Shown here: one piece after another, positions 37,306 through 50,150 of the stretch
Layout: each line of letters opens with the position of its first letter
Numbering within the stretch: the first letter of the stretch is position 1
Assembly: GCF_041296385.1 (NCBI RefSeq)
Contig: NC_091023.1
Span: 4,464,924 to 4,528,923 of the forward strand
Reading direction: 5' to 3'
Origin: Aphelocoma coerulescens
Lineage: Eukaryota; Chordata; Aves; Passeriformes; Corvidae
DNA length: 64,000 nucleotides
The notes under the pieces: model-generated
Told to the model about the DNA's origin: nothing
Seen by the model: only the letters and a program-made list of their open reading frames with translations
Databases searched by the model: none
Position numbers and translations under genes: made by a program

Positions 37306-40194
37306 CATAATAATGGATTGAGGTCAGAGATGGGCCAATTGTGGAATAAGGTAAGATGTGTTGAAAAATAGAGCACTTTGGTAGGAAAGGATGAGCAAAG
37401 GACAGCCAGTATTTAGGCTATTGAAAGGAAAGCTGACAATGTATATAGTTTAGACTTGCTCATGATAGTCCATAGCCTGTGTGATAATGAGACCTGTTCA
37501 GATTGGATTTCCTTGGCATTCAACAGCATTGTTTTTAATGATCTCATCTGGAATTTCTTCTTCTGCCTTGCTAGTCAAAATGATCTCATCTAAATACTGA
37601 GGAAAATGCTGACAGAGACTACTTTATCACACTCCTAATGCATGTTATCAAGATAAGAGAAATAAAATGTTCTGAAAGTAGGTATGAGAGATTCTTTGTC
37701 CAATTTCAAACCCACACAAATAGACAAGGGTGAAACCATTAGTGTGATCAGCTTAGAAAGAAAATGAGCAGTGAATGTGAAGTGGGAGGAAGGAGAATTC
37801 ATTTCTGGAACACACTGAAGTATCAAGCAGAGGACTGTTTAGGCATTTCTGCTCTTTCCAGTAAAATGAGGCACAACTGCTGGAAACTCTCTCATGCTTT
37901 ACAGTATAAGTGTATATTTTTATTGTACATGATACAAGGCAGCCAGTGTTTTATTACTTAAAGAACAAACTCAGACAAAAATCTTAATCCACGCATGTAA
38001 GAGGGGATTGTCAAGAAGAAATATTCTGAACAGCAGAATCTTGCAAAGACTCAGCTCAGTGTGTAAATTAGTAAAGCCTCATCTCAGCTTCCACAGCACA
38101 AGTGTGAGCAGTGCTCAAGGCATGTAGTCATCACTGCAACATGTGGCAAGACAATTAACTTGAAAAAAGTATTCCTTGCAAATTCTCTGCAATATGTTTT
38201 TTCTAGTAACTCATTCAAATGTAACTTGGTTTAGCCACATTCTGACATCCAGCCTCGAAACTCTTTGCCTCAATGCCTGAAAAATTTTGTTGACAGCCTT
38301 ATAGTTTACTTTGACAAGTGTCAGACCAGCTGCTATAGTTTCTCTTGTTCCCTGATTCCTCCTCATCACCGTGTTTACCTACAGTTTTTGATACTCTGGC
38401 CAGTGTTGGTGTGGTCTTCAGAACACAGGAATTTAAGGCTGAGTATCCTGGCATTTGTATGTCACAGTAAATCAGAGGATTTAAATCAGTGCAGTTCTAA
38501 AAATAAATGTTCCATTTATTATTAAAGTAAATGAAATAAGAGAGTGAATTTGTTTCACCATTTATGTTTTCTATAGACAGGTTTTATTCTGTTCTCTATT
38601 GGGTTAAACTGGGGCCTTTGACCCTTGAATAATGGAGCAGTAATTAAAGAGAGAAGAGTTTTGAGGAATAAACATGGTACCTTGATAGTAATGCCTGAGC
38701 AGTTAAAGCTTTCAAATTGACTGGTGCTGTCATCTGTTTTAATATTTCATGGAATGAGGGGGAGATTTTCATACCCTGTGGACAGACCCCAGCATGTTTG
38801 TGCTTGTGTTGTACAGGGATGTAAGCAGGGGTGAGGAAATGCTATGTCTGTATTCGAGATGTGCTGCCTTTCCTAAATAGCACAGAACTGTGCTGAGTAC
38901 TGAAGGTGAACAAATTAAAACTAAGCATATTTTAAAGAGTTAATCTTGTGTGTGTAATATCTGCACTGAAAGCCTCGTTTTTGGGCAGCTCCCTGCAGGC
39001 AGGAGATGCAGAGCAAAATTCCTGTCTGATATTACACAGGAGATTGTATTGAATTTATCATCCCTTTGCTCTGCTCTTTTGATCCTTAGATTTTCTTTAG
39101 CTAAAGGTTATGGCTTTTAATGATAAATTTAGATTCTATAATACATAGCTGGAGACACCAAGCAGTCAGAGCCTTGAGTACATACATGGGGATTACTAGG
39201 TAATAATTTTTCTGTCAGGATATTTTTGACTGTGTTTTTTTGTCCTGAGATAGAGACGAAAAATTCTCCAGGCACAGTTCTCTTCCTGGACATCAGGAAT
39301 TGATAACATGCCCTTTGAATAGTGAGCCCCATCCAGACATGAGATGAAATTTAGGGCCGTCTAAGATGCTTCACTTAAAAAAATGAAACTCCTGAACTAA
39401 AGGTGGGGTGGAGAACTGATGCCCTGAAAATGACAGCTGTGTTTTATTTCTTCCCACTATGCACAGGTTGCAACTATTTCAGTGCTCAGCATCATGCCTG
39501 ACCATTGTGGTGCTTGACATCAAATAACCTTCCAACCCAGCTGGAAAAAACCAGCATTTGATGGCATTTTCCTTCATAAGCAGAGGGAGCTTGGTAGGCC
39601 ACCTGACCAGCTCTGGGTAAAGTTCAGCTGAGGGACTTTTGTATGATCTTTCAGCTGGAAAGCACAACAGAAGAGGAAAGGTTGTGTGCTGTCAGAAGTC
39701 CTGTGGGTCAGGCAAGACACCAAACAAGTTGCTGAATGTGTTAGTTGTAAAAGGTCAGATTTTGATCTGTTAATCTGGTGTGAGTTGGAGTTTTCATAAA
39801 ATTAAATTCTTACAAACATCTTACTCAGTTTTCTTAATTACATGGAGCTTGAGGTATATTTGGTAAATATTTCTAAAGCAGTATCTGCTCAGATAGGCCC
39901 GATCCAAACAACTTGTCAGTTGCACTTCAAACCTTTTTCCTTAGTCTGCCTCCAATGTCTTTTGCAGTGTGGATTTAGTGTGACCCTCCAGGTGACAGCA
40001 ACACATGTCATGGCTGTCCACAGCCATTCTGTCTGGCATTCCCTCTTCTGCTTTCTTCTGTTAAGCTTCTTCATCTGTTGCTACTAAGAGTTTCAGGTTT
40101 GGAAGAATGGAACAGTCTCCAGGAACCCAGGAGAATATGGGTTCGTTTTGCCTCTGGTATTATACACATACTCATCTATATGTGTGCTATATAG
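37306..40194. other. Unique noncoding sequence, no gene recognised
   Basis: AT-rich sequence between two CR1 copies. Open frames are at most 86 codons and have no recognisable motif. No repeat or structured element was seen. Confidence 0.55.
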
Positions 40195-41063
40195 TTTGGC
40201 CAAAATCCTACTGGAACTCAATCAGCCTAGTGCCACAAAAGGCATTAAAAAGTAAATACATAGCAGTAAAAGGAGGGCTAAGGATAATCTCCCATCTTTA
40301 TTTGATGCAGAGGAAAATATAGTGGCAAAGGATGAGGAAAAGGCTGAGATACTTAAAGCCTTCTTTGCCTCAGTGGTTAGTAGTAACACCAGTTGTTGTC
40401 CAGGTACACAACTCCCCAAGAGGCAAGACAGGGATAGGGAGCAGAATGAAGGACCATAATCTGGGGGGGAATGCTCAGTGACTTGCCTCACCACTTAGAC
40501 ACACACAAGTCTGTGGGGCTGGCTGGCATTCTCCCAGGGGTACTGAGGCAGTTGTTGGAATGCTCACTGTCCATCATTTACCAGCAGTCTTGGCTACTGG
40601 GGAGGTCCTGGCTGACTGGAGGTGAGCAGCTGTGATCCTTACCTACACGAAGGGCCAGAAGGAGGCTCTGGGGAACTTCAGGCCCGTCAGCCTGACCTTG
40701 GTGTTGGGGAAGGCTGTTTAGTCTGGAGAAAAGGAGGCTCAGGGAGGACCTTACAGTTCTCTACAACTAGCTGCAGGCAGATTGTAATGAGGTGAGGGTT
40801 GGTCTCTTCTCCCAAGGAACAAGTGACAAGACAAAAGGAAACAGCCTCAAGTCGCACCAGGGTTTAGATTGGATACTAGAAAAAAATTCTTCATGGAAAG
40901 GGTTTTCAAGCATTGGAAGAGTCACCACCCCTGGAGGGATTGAAAAGATGCAGAGATGTGGCACTTGGGGATATGGGTTAGTGGTGAGCTTGGCTGTGCT
41001 GAGGGAACGATTTGACTTGATGAACTTCAAGGTGGTCGGTCTCCAACCTAAGGATTCCGTAGC
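40195..41063 (+). mobile_element. CR1 LINE copy lacking the reverse-transcriptase core
   Basis: The element begins with GGCCAAAATCCTACTGGAAC and follows CR1 ORF2 upstream of the reverse transcriptase: AAAAGGAGGGCTAAGGATAA, AAGGATGAGGAAAAGGCTGA, CTTCTTTGCCTCAGTGGTTA, CACCACTTAGACACACACAA, CATCATTTACCAGCAGTC and GGCCCGTCAGCCTGACCTTG (encoding RPVSLTLVLGKA). Near 40720 it jumps without a gap to the far C-terminal part, TTTAGTCTGGAGAAAAGGAG. It then encodes VGLFSQGTSDKTKGNSLKSHQ and the CR1 tail, ending AACTTCAAGGTGGTCGGTCT, CCAACCTAAGGATTCC. RT domains A to E are therefore missing, while both flanks are well preserved. The 5' end is truncated (no endonuclease) and the frame is broken. It is a dead element. 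Confidence 0.92.
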
Positions 41064-41064
41064 T

Positions 41065-41100
41065 CTGTGTGTGTGTGTGTGTGTGTATATATATACATAT
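41065..41100 (+). repeat. (GT)n(TA)n microsatellite at a CR1 3' end
   Basis: About eleven GT units run into TATATATATACATAT, immediately after the 3' terminus of the plus-strand CR1. CR1 elements normally end in a short tandem repeat rather than poly-A, so this array probably grew from the element's own tail. Confidence 0.85.
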
Positions 41101-42982
41101 GAATGAGACTTATTTCCTCATACACTAAGCTTTGTGCTTCCCTTTTGGAATATTTCTTTCTATTTTGCAGTGTCATAGTGTATAGATGGAACAACTGACA
41201 TCAGGAGCTGTCTGCTTTGGTACCTTGCAGGAATCCACAGCATGTCTTGAGTTCACTCCAGGTAAGAGAAACAACACAGTGAAAGGAGTGTAACCCCTTG
41301 TTAGGAGAGTAGAGGTTATGTCAGGGAGGAATAAAATGCTCTGTCCAGATTTTTAAAAAATACAAACAATTGTCAGGTGTTTCTGTCCCATCCTCGTGCC
41401 CAAGCCACAAAAGAAGACTTCTTTAATGTCTTGTTTGACCTATATGCAGTCCTACTTGGTGTCTTAAGTCATGCTTATATTAATATCACTCTAAGATTAG
41501 CAATTTCCTGTAGGAATATTTGAATTGCATATCATAGACAATTAATATAAATGTCTTTTTGTGGTGCTTTTTGTCTCAAGAGTCTGAGAAATTTTCAGTT
41601 TTGAAAAAGAAGATGAAAAAATGTTCTTTTTCTGCTCTTTTTAAGCTTTACTGTATTAAAGAGCTCTTGTGGTTGGCATCACACCATTAAAAAGTCAGAA
41701 GCTGATAGCCACGATATTTCATGTGTGGTAGGCTTTACAACAAATTACAACACTGACTGCTGAGACTATCTAAGTTGCTGGAAAAAATGGATTTAATTGT
41801 CCATTCTGAAACTATTTCCAGGATCAAATAGAATTTCTTTAACTACACATGCTCTTTATAACCCTGGTTCAATTCCGTTGCAGTAAATCTGAGGGGAGAG
41901 CAGAACGGCAAGTTAAAAACAGCACTGAGGTTTTATAGCACCAACATTAAACTATATGTCATCTTGAAATTAAAGTACTGGGCTGAAAGGTTTTCTACTT
42001 ACAATGATTTGTTACTACGTGGATATCTAATTTGCATTTTAAAATCTCTTCCTGCCCAATGGCCAGGGGCATGGTGTGTATGTGTGGAGGGGAGTGTGTG
42101 TGTCTGTGTGGAGGGGTCTGTTTCTTTGTGACCTCCATTGGCCTTTTGAATTTTGTCTTGCTCAGGTTTGAAGAAGTTCTTCCCATTTTGTGAGAACTCT
42201 GTTTGGTTGCTGTCACCAGCTACATAGGCTATTAAATGACTAGTGGGGACAAAATAAGAATTAAGCACAAAATCATTGCTGTTTTACAGTCCTTACTGGA
42301 CTTGATTTTCAATGTGTGTTCATATATGAAATTAGTATAGACACTTCCATTCTGTCCTTGTTTAAGTGGTTGCTGGAGATTCAAGGCAATGGAAAATTCG
42401 GCCTCTTACACTGATTCTGGAATATATAAACATTTTGACACTTGGTATTTGTAAAGTCCAATGGTAAAGGGCATTGCTCTTTGTAAGTTGTATATGCTTG
42501 CGTGTAAGTTGCCTTGAATGGGAAAGGTGCTTTCTTCCTTATGTCAAAGGAGCCTGAAAAAATGCTTTTCTGCAGCCTGGCTGATTCTCTTTCCAGTTCT
42601 GATACTCCTGGCTCATTACACCAGCCTTAAGGCAGTGAGCTGCTCCCCATGGCGCACTCAGGTGCGTGTCTTGGGTTTAACTGGCTTTTAGCTTGTGAGT
42701 GCTCAGCTCGGTGGTGCAAGAGGTCTTGTTCTCCCTTGCTGTTTACTAAGGTTGCCCAGTTCCTAAGAGCACTTTTGTGATGAGACCTTGAGTCTGCAGG
42801 TCTGTGACAGGGGGCTGTTGCCCCCACATAACCTTTTGTTGTACTCAGCAGTGCTCCAAATACATGCAGTGGCTCTCAGCATCATGCACCAAAGTTTTTT
42901 TCCTAAAGTAACTCAAAAGTGAAGCATCTGAGGGTGTGATTTTCTTTTCTCAGCTTTGGAATGAACAGGGTGACTGAGATGT
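41101..42982. other. Unique noncoding sequence with a GT-rich patch
   Basis: No gene was recognised. A splice-like interval (acceptor TTTCTATTTTGCAG ending at 41170, donor CCAG|GTAAGAG at 41263) is closed in all three frames, so it could only be a noncoding exon. Around 42075-42120 the plus strand is GTGT-rich with two GTGTGGAGGGG copies, a degenerate simple repeat. Confidence 0.5.
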
Positions 42983-43640
42983 ATCACAGAATGGTTGAGG
43001 TTGGAAGGGACTTCTGGAGGTCATTTGTCCCCCAGCAGGCAGGCTGAAGCAGGGCCAGCTGGAGCTGGCTGCCCAAACCATGTCCAGATGGCTTTTAAAT
43101 ACCTCCAATACTGGAGATTCTACAAACTCTGTGGGCAAGCTGTGCTAGTCACCCTCACAGTTAACAAAGCATTTCCTTATGTTCAGCACCTCCTGTGTTC
43201 CAGTTTGTGCCCATTGACTCTTGTCCTTTCACTGGGCACCACTGCAAAGGGCCTGGCACCACCTTCCACTCAGGAATTTGTATGCATCAGTAAGATCCCC
43301 TTGGGCCTTCACTTCTCCAGGCAGCACACTCCCAGCTTTCTCAGCCTTTCCTCATATGTGATGGGCTCCAGTCCCTCAGTCATCTTGAGGACCCTTCATG
43401 GGGCTGCCTCCAGCACGTTCATGTCTCTGTCACACTGTGGAGCCCACAGCTGGACCCAGCACTGCAGGTGTGGCCTCAGCAGAGGGGAAGGATCCCCTCC
43501 CTCAGCCTGATGGTGATGGTCTACCTAATAGCCCTCTTTGGGCCAAGGGCCCACTGCTGGCCCATGTTCAACCTGATGTCCACCAGAACACCTGGGGTCA
43601 GTGCAGAAAGGAGCAGGTTTGAAGCCAGAGGGTCTCACTC
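42983..43640 (-). mobile_element. CR1 LINE 3' region
   Basis: The plus strand starts ATCACAGAATGGTTGAGGTT, the reverse complement of a CR1 3' end. On the minus strand the last ORF2 residues LPTEFVESPVLEVFKSHLDM (here starting MPTEF) are readable at 43138-43070, matching the conserved CR1 C-terminus. Further up come the standard antisense CR1 phrases: CCTTTCCTCATATGTGATGG, CTCCAGTCCCTCAGTCATCT, CCCAGCACTGCAGGTGTGGC, CTCAGCAGAGGGGA and GCCCACTGCTGGCCCATGTT. Similarity becomes doubtful after about 43640, although a CAGGTCTCTCTGCACGATCG segment near 43812 suggests it may continue to about 43850. A long plus-strand frame (42995-43510) is antisense to the element. Confidence 0.9.
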
Positions 43641-46600
43641 TTGGCTTCAGGCATTGCCTGTACCTCCCTAGGGCTGGTCTCTAGGGAGCCCTGGGACTTG
43701 CCTGAGCTCTTACAGGGGAAAAGCACAGGAGTTCAGCCCGTGAGAACAAACAGATCTCCTCTCCTCAGTCCCACTTGGAGCTGTGATAGGCTGAGGTGGA
43801 TTGCGTGGCCTGCAGGTCTCTCTGCACGATCGCCCTTGCTTAGGAGGGGAGGTAAATGTTTGAACATCAGCCTTGTGGTTGCTGTGAAGGGCATTTGATC
43901 TCAGGAAGTGTAATTGAAGGGATCAACACAGGATATGGAGATGGGATGTGAATTTTTGACTGGCAGTTCAGACCTGTGGAGTATTTTATCAAATAAGAGG
44001 GTGACTATTTAAAAATATTTTAAAATAATTAAAAAAATATTTAAGATAATTTTTTAAAATTATGAGCATAATCACTGCAAAGCCCATGCTCATTTTACAG
44101 TATATTTGTAATTTCATTATTTAAAGAGCTTTTTATTTTCATGTTTATGCCCTGGGGACTTTACAAACTGTGATCTAGTCTAAAAATATGTGAGATTCCT
44201 TCTGAGAATACTTGCTGTGCCAAAATTTGGTTTTTTTCCTTTTTAAGGAATGAACAATGTTCAAATTAGATAATTCCAGCATTTAAGAAACAGTGTGGGG
44301 AATAAAGAGAGGAGGAAGTGGCATGGCAGGGAGCATCTTCATGGTGTTTTTTTCTTTTGAAGGGAGAAGATTAGTGAATCAGTGTAGTGTGTTAACAAAA
44401 TTTTTCTGCAGTTTTGTATCATAAGTCATAAAGGACATGAATCAAATGTGGTTTTATTTAAAATACATTAACAAGGCTTTTGCAAAAAATTAACTTACAA
44501 AATGAGCAGAACAATTTCCTCCTGTATTTTTGATCATTCCTCTTTAAGCAGTGTGCATCTCAATTCCTGGAATGTGTGAAGAATAGACTTTTTATTTGGA
44601 GATGTAGAGAATTTTTCTGTCAGGAAACTGAATTATTTAATAATAGAGTAACAGTGTATTAAGCCTGGGTAAACCAGTTGTGATAAATCTAAAACTGAAA
44701 TTAATTAAACATGACTCTTCCTAGATTTTTATTTGTTGCTTTTGCCTATTATTTTTAGTCCTGTCCACTTAAGATGGAGTCAATAAAAAGCCAAAGTGCT
44801 GCAAGAATGTGACTACTCTTTGCTTATGTAGCACCTCATGAAGCATGGCAGGATACTTGTGAGACAGCCTGTTCTGAGAACTTGATATTCTGAAGAACTA
44901 AAAGATTTGGGTAGCTTACCTAGCTGTCAGTTTTTCAGGCTTTTCAGACAAGGTTGCTACTGCATGCCAAATCTTGCAGAGGCTTAATTTGAGATACAGC
45001 ACCCAGCTCAACAAAACTGTGTCTGTCCAAAGCAGGACTGAAGGTGATAAAATTAAATGAATAGCTATGCTGTTTCCAGAGTAATCAAATTCAGTAGTTA
45101 GGAGTTCAGTAATCTGTGGTCTTTTATATAGCCCCTCAGTGTTATAATTAATTCAGTCTTCAATTTGGCAGGTTGTGGATTATGGTTAGATTATCACCCT
45201 GATGTGTGCCAGCTGGGCTTCATTGCACCTGAAGGCCTTTAATTTGAAGATTATCTGGAGCCTTGATCCTAATGCTGGTGACCTCTGTTATCTCTGGTCT
45301 TCAGAAAGTGTTTCTCTGCTGGTCCATTTGCACTGAGGAGCACAGCAGGCAGCCATCCACAGTATTTGTGGAGGTTCTGCTAATGACTTAGGATCAGCAC
45401 CTACCCTCCAATTACAGTTTACTAATCTGTAAACTAACAGCTGCTGGGGTCTCTGTGGTTTTGCAGAAATGTGATATATTTTCTGTACCTAAATGAAGAA
45501 CTGTGGAATGGTTTTGATTAGGAGTTAGAAGAGCTACAGGTACAGTGGTGCTCTCTGCCTGATTAGCTAAGTCTAAACCTTTAAAGTAGCTGGCTTTAGA
45601 AGTCAGTCAGACTGGGAATTGAGCAGGGATGGGATTTTAGGGCAGTCTGTGAGCAGAGAACAGAAGAGATCTATCTAAAAAACTCAGCTGCTTACTGTTT
45701 ATATGACCATATCCTTAATCTAACATGAAGTTGTTGCCTCCCTTCTGTTCAATGGAATTAAGATTAAAGGCTTGTTTGAGTTTGAAACAGCTCTATGGGT
45801 AAATGCAGATTTCTAAGATATAGACCAAAAACCTTTCAAAAACCAGGTATTGGAAACCCTTTTCAAAGTACTGCTATTTCTATAAACTTCCCTTCACACA
45901 ATATTATGTCAAACAATTCACCACATATGACACTACTCTGGAGGATTTGGGCACTGGGGCACTGGTTGTGATGGTGCTCTTAGATGTATCTGTTCCAAAC
46001 TCAAACTTTACCTCTATTTTTCACCACTGTAAATAAAAGTCAGACTACAGGCTGTTAGCATTAATTTGTTTCTGCTCTGTGCAACTTGCTGGAGGCTGGA
46101 AAGAAACATTCCAAGTTATGTGGCATTATTGACAACAAATACATTCATGGAGAAGATTTAAACATGAAAGGAAAATAGTGCCAAGGGGCTGTGTGGCTCT
46201 GGCTTTGAACCATAGCAGGAGCCTGACCCTATATCTGATACAGCCAAACTGTTTGCTGCTGCTGTTAGTAATGTCATCCATAGAATTACTTTGCAACTGG
46301 CAGGTTTTAGGTTCTGGCTCAAACTGGGATGTTGTGCACACCCATGAGTTAACATCTCTGCTGATACAGTAGTGGATAAATTTCCTCTGTGTTGTGCTCT
46401 CCCCATAGCTCACATTGCTGGTAATGGGAACTTAATGAATAAATCCCATGGCAAGCACAGCACTGAACTTAATTCAAACTTGTGAAGAATCTGAATTAAA
46501 TATTTTATTTTTTTTGTCCTCATATAGGTTCCTTGAGTAGAGGCTTGCCCCAAACTTTCAGATGTCAAAGTGTTCTAGGAACAGCACCTTTTTATTCAAC

Positions 46601-49489
46601 TGATACAGTCATAAGAATTTGAACACCCTTTGGGGAGTGCACAGCTTATACCTAAAGATTATTCCAGTTAGAGGAGTTTGTTTTAAAGAGGATTTGTGTA
46701 TTCAGCACAAGCTCTGGATTTACAGCATTTAACTTGCAAGTTTCAGTCAATGGGCTCTCTGCCCAAAACCTCTAAAATACTTTTCCAAACCGCAAAACCA
46801 ACAAGACTCCTTCTGAATCAGCTCTCAGACTCCAATTTCATTACTTATTTACTCTGAGCCTTTTCAATTAGTCTGGCAATATCTCTAGAAAGTTACCAAA
46901 ATGGGGTACTGAGCCAATAAAAAAAGAAAAAAAGAATCCTTTCTGTCATGGGATATTTGTTGCACAAAATGTCCAGAAAGTACCTCTGAAGCTGCTTCAG
47001 TGCAGTGACTTCACCTGCTCAGAACCTGAGCACTACACAGAGATATTCATGGGGACCTGTGAAGCTGCCTCCCAGCAGCAGGGGTGATGGACAAGTTGCC
47101 AGTTCTATTTATGGCTTTCCTTGTAGGTAGCTCTCCTACAGCTTTTCTCACAACATGTTTCCAAAAATTATAAAGTGCTGTACACAATTTGTCTTTCTAA
47201 TCCACATTCTTTAGAGCTATTGAAATAACAGGATTTTTTGTTGTTCTTATTTAGCTATGAAACTGGCGGATAATCCTTTCTAGTTAATCCAAAATATTCA
47301 GACATTAAAGAAATATTTTAATTTAAAACATTTCCTTTAATTTTTGAGGTATAAACAGCTTTGGGAAAAGTATCCAAAATGTTTTATTGAGAATGTTAAA
47401 AAAAAAAAGAACGAACTTTTGAACTGTATTTTTGCTCAAACTCTTTGTGTTCAGTCCAAATATACAAATAATTGAGATATCAAGTTATGGATTTTTAAAG
47501 TAAATGCAATAAGGAAAAAAATCTTGGCAAGCTCTACTAGTCTCATTTTCCTTTGAGCACAGCAGAGAAAATTTGGATAACAAGCAAGCAAAACTTATTT
47601 TGTTCCTTTCAGTACAGCCTGTGCCTCCTGACCTTCTCAGGCTGTGCATAGAAACGCCCTCTACAGCTTCAGATGGAGTTTTGGGAAAACCTTGCAGAGT
47701 GTGATCCCTGCTACCTAGGTGTGGCTTGAAAGAGCAATCTCAAAAAATTCAAGACAATTTCATTGCAGATGAGTTCTCATGTTCAGCATGTGAGGCTTAG
47801 CACCAGGCTGATCCATTGCCAGGCCCAGCTCCTCCTTAGGGGCTGCTTCCCTTCCGCTGTCCTTATGGAAATCACTCAGCTTCGGGCCAGCTCGGGGTCA
47901 TCTTCTGAGGGAGGACCCTTTGGCAACTCCCGGCTCTGAAATCTGAGAGCATCCTTTCAACCTGTGACAAAGCAGGGAGGATGTTCCACAAATACTGCAC
48001 TGATGCTGTGGAAAAGCCTCTGTAAATAAGTGTCCTCCTGTACCTGCCACACCTCTGCATTGCAGGGAGTCTACAGGGAAAGACTTTTGACTTCATCTTT
48101 TCTGCTCCTCTACGTGAACTAGAATCTCACAAGTGTTTGAGCCCTTTTTGAAGAGGTGGGAGATTGGGCAAGGGTGATTTCAGCTTCAGGAATGTCTCAC
48201 TGAAGGGGTTTCTTGATGAAATGAATAATTACTTTTTATCAAGAAATATCTGTGAGGCAGAGGAAGGGAGCTGATAGCTGGGATCACTTACAAGTAGCTT
48301 CCTCATCTGGAAATACTAATGCAGATCGAAAATGTTATAATGCACACCCAAATGAGCAGTATCCTCTGTGAGAGATTCTCCAGAATTTTCCACCACTGCA
48401 AAAACATTGCTTGCCATGTGACTTTCTATGGGGAGGAGTTCCAACAATTTTACTTATTTAAGGAAGTTGTGGATTGGAAAACATCAGCTCTTTGTGCAAT
48501 TTGCCATTTTGTTTTTATTGATCCTCCAGAGTGCCAGACCTGAGCTGGATTTCCATGGCACCATGGAATTTACTGGATAGCCTAAGGTACTTGGAACAAC
48601 ATGTGTAACTCATATTTAAGGGGATAATTGTTTGGTGCTCACCTCTAAAGATGCTGCTGGCATCGTGCTGTTGAGGAGATAAATGTTTCTGCAATGACGT
48701 GTGGAGAGAAGTCCAGCAACATTAAACGCTGAAGTCCCGTGGAGCATCTTTGGGATGTCAGATCCTGTGTCATTAGTGTAAAACAATGAAGTATTTAGAA
48801 TACAACTGTGAATGTCTGTCTGATATTTAAAAAGGCCATAAAGGTGAGGGCTTTGTCTGATTCATTGCTTAACACAAACCCTTAGCATTTTCTGCATCTG
48901 CAGTTTAAAGTGTGATTAGCTTCACACAGAAAAATTCAATTTTCTTTATATAATGCTATTATTTCAAACTTTAAAGACTTGATTCTCTCATGTAGACAGA
49001 AGCTTTCTGTTCAGGTCTCAAGATTCCGTCTCCAAACGCTGTTGGCCTTTAGTTCAGTTTCTTCGGAAGCTGAATCTCTTGAGGAAAGCTCATTCTGCTT
49101 TGAAGATGTCAGGTTCCAGGCATCTGAACTCCTCAAAACCAAATTTGTTTTCTCATTCAAAGCACCTCTTTGCAGCTAGGGCTCTTTGTTTTTAAAGGGA
49201 TATTGCCAATTAAAATTGGCCACTGAGGGTAGATATATCAGCTTCAGACCTCTAAATTCTCATGGAAGTGTTTTCTAAGAAAACAAATATTCTCTTTGCA
49301 GCATTTAGAACCTGAATACTTTAGCATCAAAAAACTTGTGGTGAAGTGGATAAACAGAAAGCCCTTTTTTCCCTACCTTCTCAAGCCCCCTAAGTTCTGA
49401 GGTGCCAGCAAGTGGCTGTACAAAAAATGTTTGCTTAAATTAGCTTTTGCTTAGTTTCTAATTTTCAGTCCAAAAACCAAATGAGCCAT
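43641..49489. other. Unique noncoding sequence, AT-rich in part
   Basis: The first 200 bp may be diverged CR1. Positions 44000-44062 are extremely AT-rich, with runs such as AATATTTTAAAATAATTAA. A small FOX-like hairpin (AGTTTAC, six-base loop, GTAAACT) is at 45416-45435. A 74-codon minus-strand frame at 47872-48096 lies in a stretch with several CpGs but has no recognisable motif. No gene or further mobile element was recognised. Confidence 0.5.
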
Positions 49490-50150
49490 TAAAGGAAACC
49501 ACACTAATGAGATGCGCTACAAAGCGAAATACGCCAGGGGCAAAAAGCAGGCTTTTAATTTGTTCAACTTAAATCTCTAACATCTGTCTGTGATGGACCA
49601 TGTCACTAAGCACATTAAGAATATCAGAATTAGACTTTTGCGATGAGTGCCTCCTCTGTTTGCCTTTCTCTGTTTTCTCACTCATTTTCTTGGCACGTAG
49701 TGGTGCAGGAAAATACTTTAAAGGGCAAAGACTCCGAGCTGTAAGTTGAACTTTGGTTTGGACGTGGACCATTGGGCCTGGTTGCCAATTCCTTGTTCAG
49801 TCAGCTTGCACCACAGCTGGAACACACGCGCAAGCACTCTCTCTTTCCGTAAACACTGAGTACCCCAGTGCTGCTCAGGAGTCAGGGATGGGTAGAAGCA
49901 TCTCTTAGAACAACAATCTCAAGAAGGCAGGGAGATGGAGACTTCAAGCAGCAGTAAATCAGAGCAGTTTTGTTGTTCTTCTGTGTTCAGAGGCCTGGTG
50001 GGTTTCCTGGGGCTAGTGTTCCTAGGGCTAGTATTTGTAGTCTGAGCTTCCGAAGCGAGAACTTGGGGGCACAGCTGGACTTGTATGGATAAATTCTGCT
50101 GTTGATCACAGGAAATCTTCTTCTTGAGAATGTCTGGCTCGTGGTGGCTC
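49490..50150. other. CpG-retaining patch with minus-strand open frames
   Basis: CpG dinucleotides are visibly more frequent here than in neighbouring kilobases, for example GCGC and ACGCC near 49520-49545, TGCGATG, GGACGTGG, ACACGCGCAAG and TTCCGAAGCGAG. On the minus strand at 49772-49569 there is a 67-codon frame. It includes a well-placed internal ATG (AAAATGAG context) starting MSEKTEKGKQRRHSSQKSNS and ending in TAA; the peptide is Lys/Arg/Ser-rich and not recognised. A CTTACAG acceptor-like site lies upstream of it on that strand. The patch is too weak for a CpG island and could be a conserved element, a terminal exon, or recent GC-biased drift. Confidence 0.2.

Noticed and set aside
42995..43510. 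Longest plus-strand open frame (171 codons)
   Set aside because: It lies antisense to the CR1 3' region, whose minus strand encodes the recognisable ORF2 C-terminus. Such antisense frames are common artefacts of CR1.
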